Assembly (NCBI GenBank): GCA_026389675.1
Contig: JAPLHJ010000286.1
Coordinates: 1 to 6,196, forward strand
DNA length: 6,196 nucleotides
DNA from: Chloroflexota bacterium
GTDB lineage: Bacteria > Chloroflexota > Dehalococcoidia > GIF9 > UBA5629
Direction of reading: 5' to 3'
This document shows positions 5,493-6,196 of the stretch, piece by piece. The notes beneath the pieces are model-generated. The model ran no database searches, was not told where the DNA came from, and saw only the letters and a list, made by a program, of their open reading frames with translations. The position numbers and the translations under genes are program-made. How positions within the stretch are numbered: position 1 is the stretch's first letter; each line of letters opens with the position of its first letter.

Positions 5493-6185
5493 ATGACAAG
5501 ATACAGTAAAGAAAAGACTGTGGTCCTGGAGTCCAGCCTCTGGCTGAGCCGGAACGGCTATTTCGGGACTCAGCGTGGGACGGGTGGCAATGTTTCATTG
5601 CGGCTTGGGGAATCATCTATGGCAATTACCCCATCATCAATGGAGTATGAGGGACTTACCCCAGGCGATATACTCGTCGTTGATTTCGCAATTGCTATCA
5701 TAGAGGGAAAAACAGGGCTCAAACCGTCCGTAGAATCAATACTACACAGCACAATATACCGGAACCGGCCAGACTGTAACGCCGTTGTCCACAGCCACCA
5801 GCCCTATGGCAGCGCTCTGGCACTGATCAATACTCCTGTCCCTGCACTTTTTGACGAGGTTTCTTTAGCCCTCGGCCCTTTGATAGACATCATTCCGTAC
5901 GGTCTTTCGGGAAGCCCCGAGCTTGCTGCTAATACCGCGACGAAGCTGTCCAATAATGCAAATGCCTATATTATCCAGAATCACGGTATCCTGGCTCTTG
6001 GCAAGACCATGCATCAAGCATTACTGAATGCAGAACTCTTAGAGAAGGTGGCTCATGCCTATTGCCTGGCCTTGTCGACGGGGAAAGCTGTAACAACACT
6101 TCCCCAATCCGTAGCAGATATGTTCGCATCACTAAGGCATAATGATGTTAAAGAGGCAAGCGTGACAGGAAAAGGTGGGGCATAA
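5493..6185 (+). CDS. Class II aldolase/adducin-family protein, probable fuculose/rhamnulose-phosphate-type aldolase
   Basis: This is a complete 230-residue protein, close to the roughly 215-230 of L-fuculose-1-phosphate aldolases. The phosphate-binding loop GTGGNVS is at 29-35 and ITPSSMEYE at 45-53. The catalytic acid is expected at Glu81 in KPSVESILHSTIY. The zinc ligands are His100 and His102 (VVHSHQPYGSALA) and His164 (QNHGILALG). All metal-site residues of the FucA/AraD fold are therefore present. The expected reaction is zinc-dependent retro-aldol cleavage of a ketose 1-phosphate to dihydroxyacetone phosphate and an aldehyde such as L-lactaldehyde, in the cytoplasm. The FGGY kinase upstream would supply the substrate. 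An AraD-like epimerase activity, or salvage of a 5-deoxypentose phosphate, are alternatives because the fold is shared. The C-terminal tail (about 203-230) is polar and probably flexible. Confidence 0.9.
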   Translation: MTRYSKEKTVVLESSLWLSRNGYFGTQRGTGGNVSLRLGESSMAITPSSMEYEGLTPGDILVVDFAIAIIEGKTGLKPSVESILHSTIYRNRPDCNAVVHSHQPYGSALALINTPVPALFDEVSLALGPLIDIIPYGLSGSPELAANTATKLSNNANAYIIQNHGILALGKTMHQALLNAELLEKVAHAYCLALSTGKAVTTLPQSVADMFASLRHNDVKEASVTGKGGA

Positions 6186-6196
6186 CTATATACCTG

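Overview
The window looks like a piece of a bacterial chromosome with compact genes, strong AGGAGG-type ribosome sites and moderate GC content. The source is probably an anaerobic environmental lineage. The small four-helix membrane protein that ends in a charged D-F motif and the remnant of a C-terminally anchored surface protein resemble what is common in Chloroflexota such as Dehalococcoidia. This placement is recall-based inference and is not secure.

Layout from left to right. A HAD-family hydrolase, cut by the left edge, ends at 587. A MarR-type regulator (706-1152) follows, with a promoter and an overlapping inverted repeat in front of it. It shares an ATGA stop/start overlap with an extended-SDR NAD(P)-dependent reductase/epimerase (1149-2162). 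Two minus-strand genes face this pair: a four-helix membrane protein (2442-2909) and, 35 bases downstream of it, a 51-residue open reading frame with a near-perfect ribosome site (2251-2406). On the plus strand at 3033-3275 lies the C-terminal end of a surface protein (beta-sandwich end, membrane helix, basic tail). It has no start of its own but is followed by an intact intrinsic terminator (3296-3327), so it appears to be a gene remnant. About 570 bases without a convincing gene follow. The right part holds an FGGY carbohydrate kinase (3894-5402) and a class II aldolase (5493-6185) in the same orientation.

How the genes work together. The MarR protein probably represses its own promoter and the SDR gene translationally coupled to it. 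The kinase and aldolase form the classic second and third steps of deoxy-hexose catabolism of the L-fucose/L-rhamnose type: phosphorylation of a ketose at C1, then retro-aldol cleavage to dihydroxyacetone phosphate and an aldehyde. The isomerase and transporter would lie outside the window. The exact sugar cannot be read from the sequence.

I found no CRISPR array, tRNA, rRNA or complete mobile element. The least ordinary items are the 51-residue minus-strand gene, the surface-protein remnant with its surviving terminator, and the operator-like repeat at the MarR promoter. Nothing here amounts to a clearly new system.
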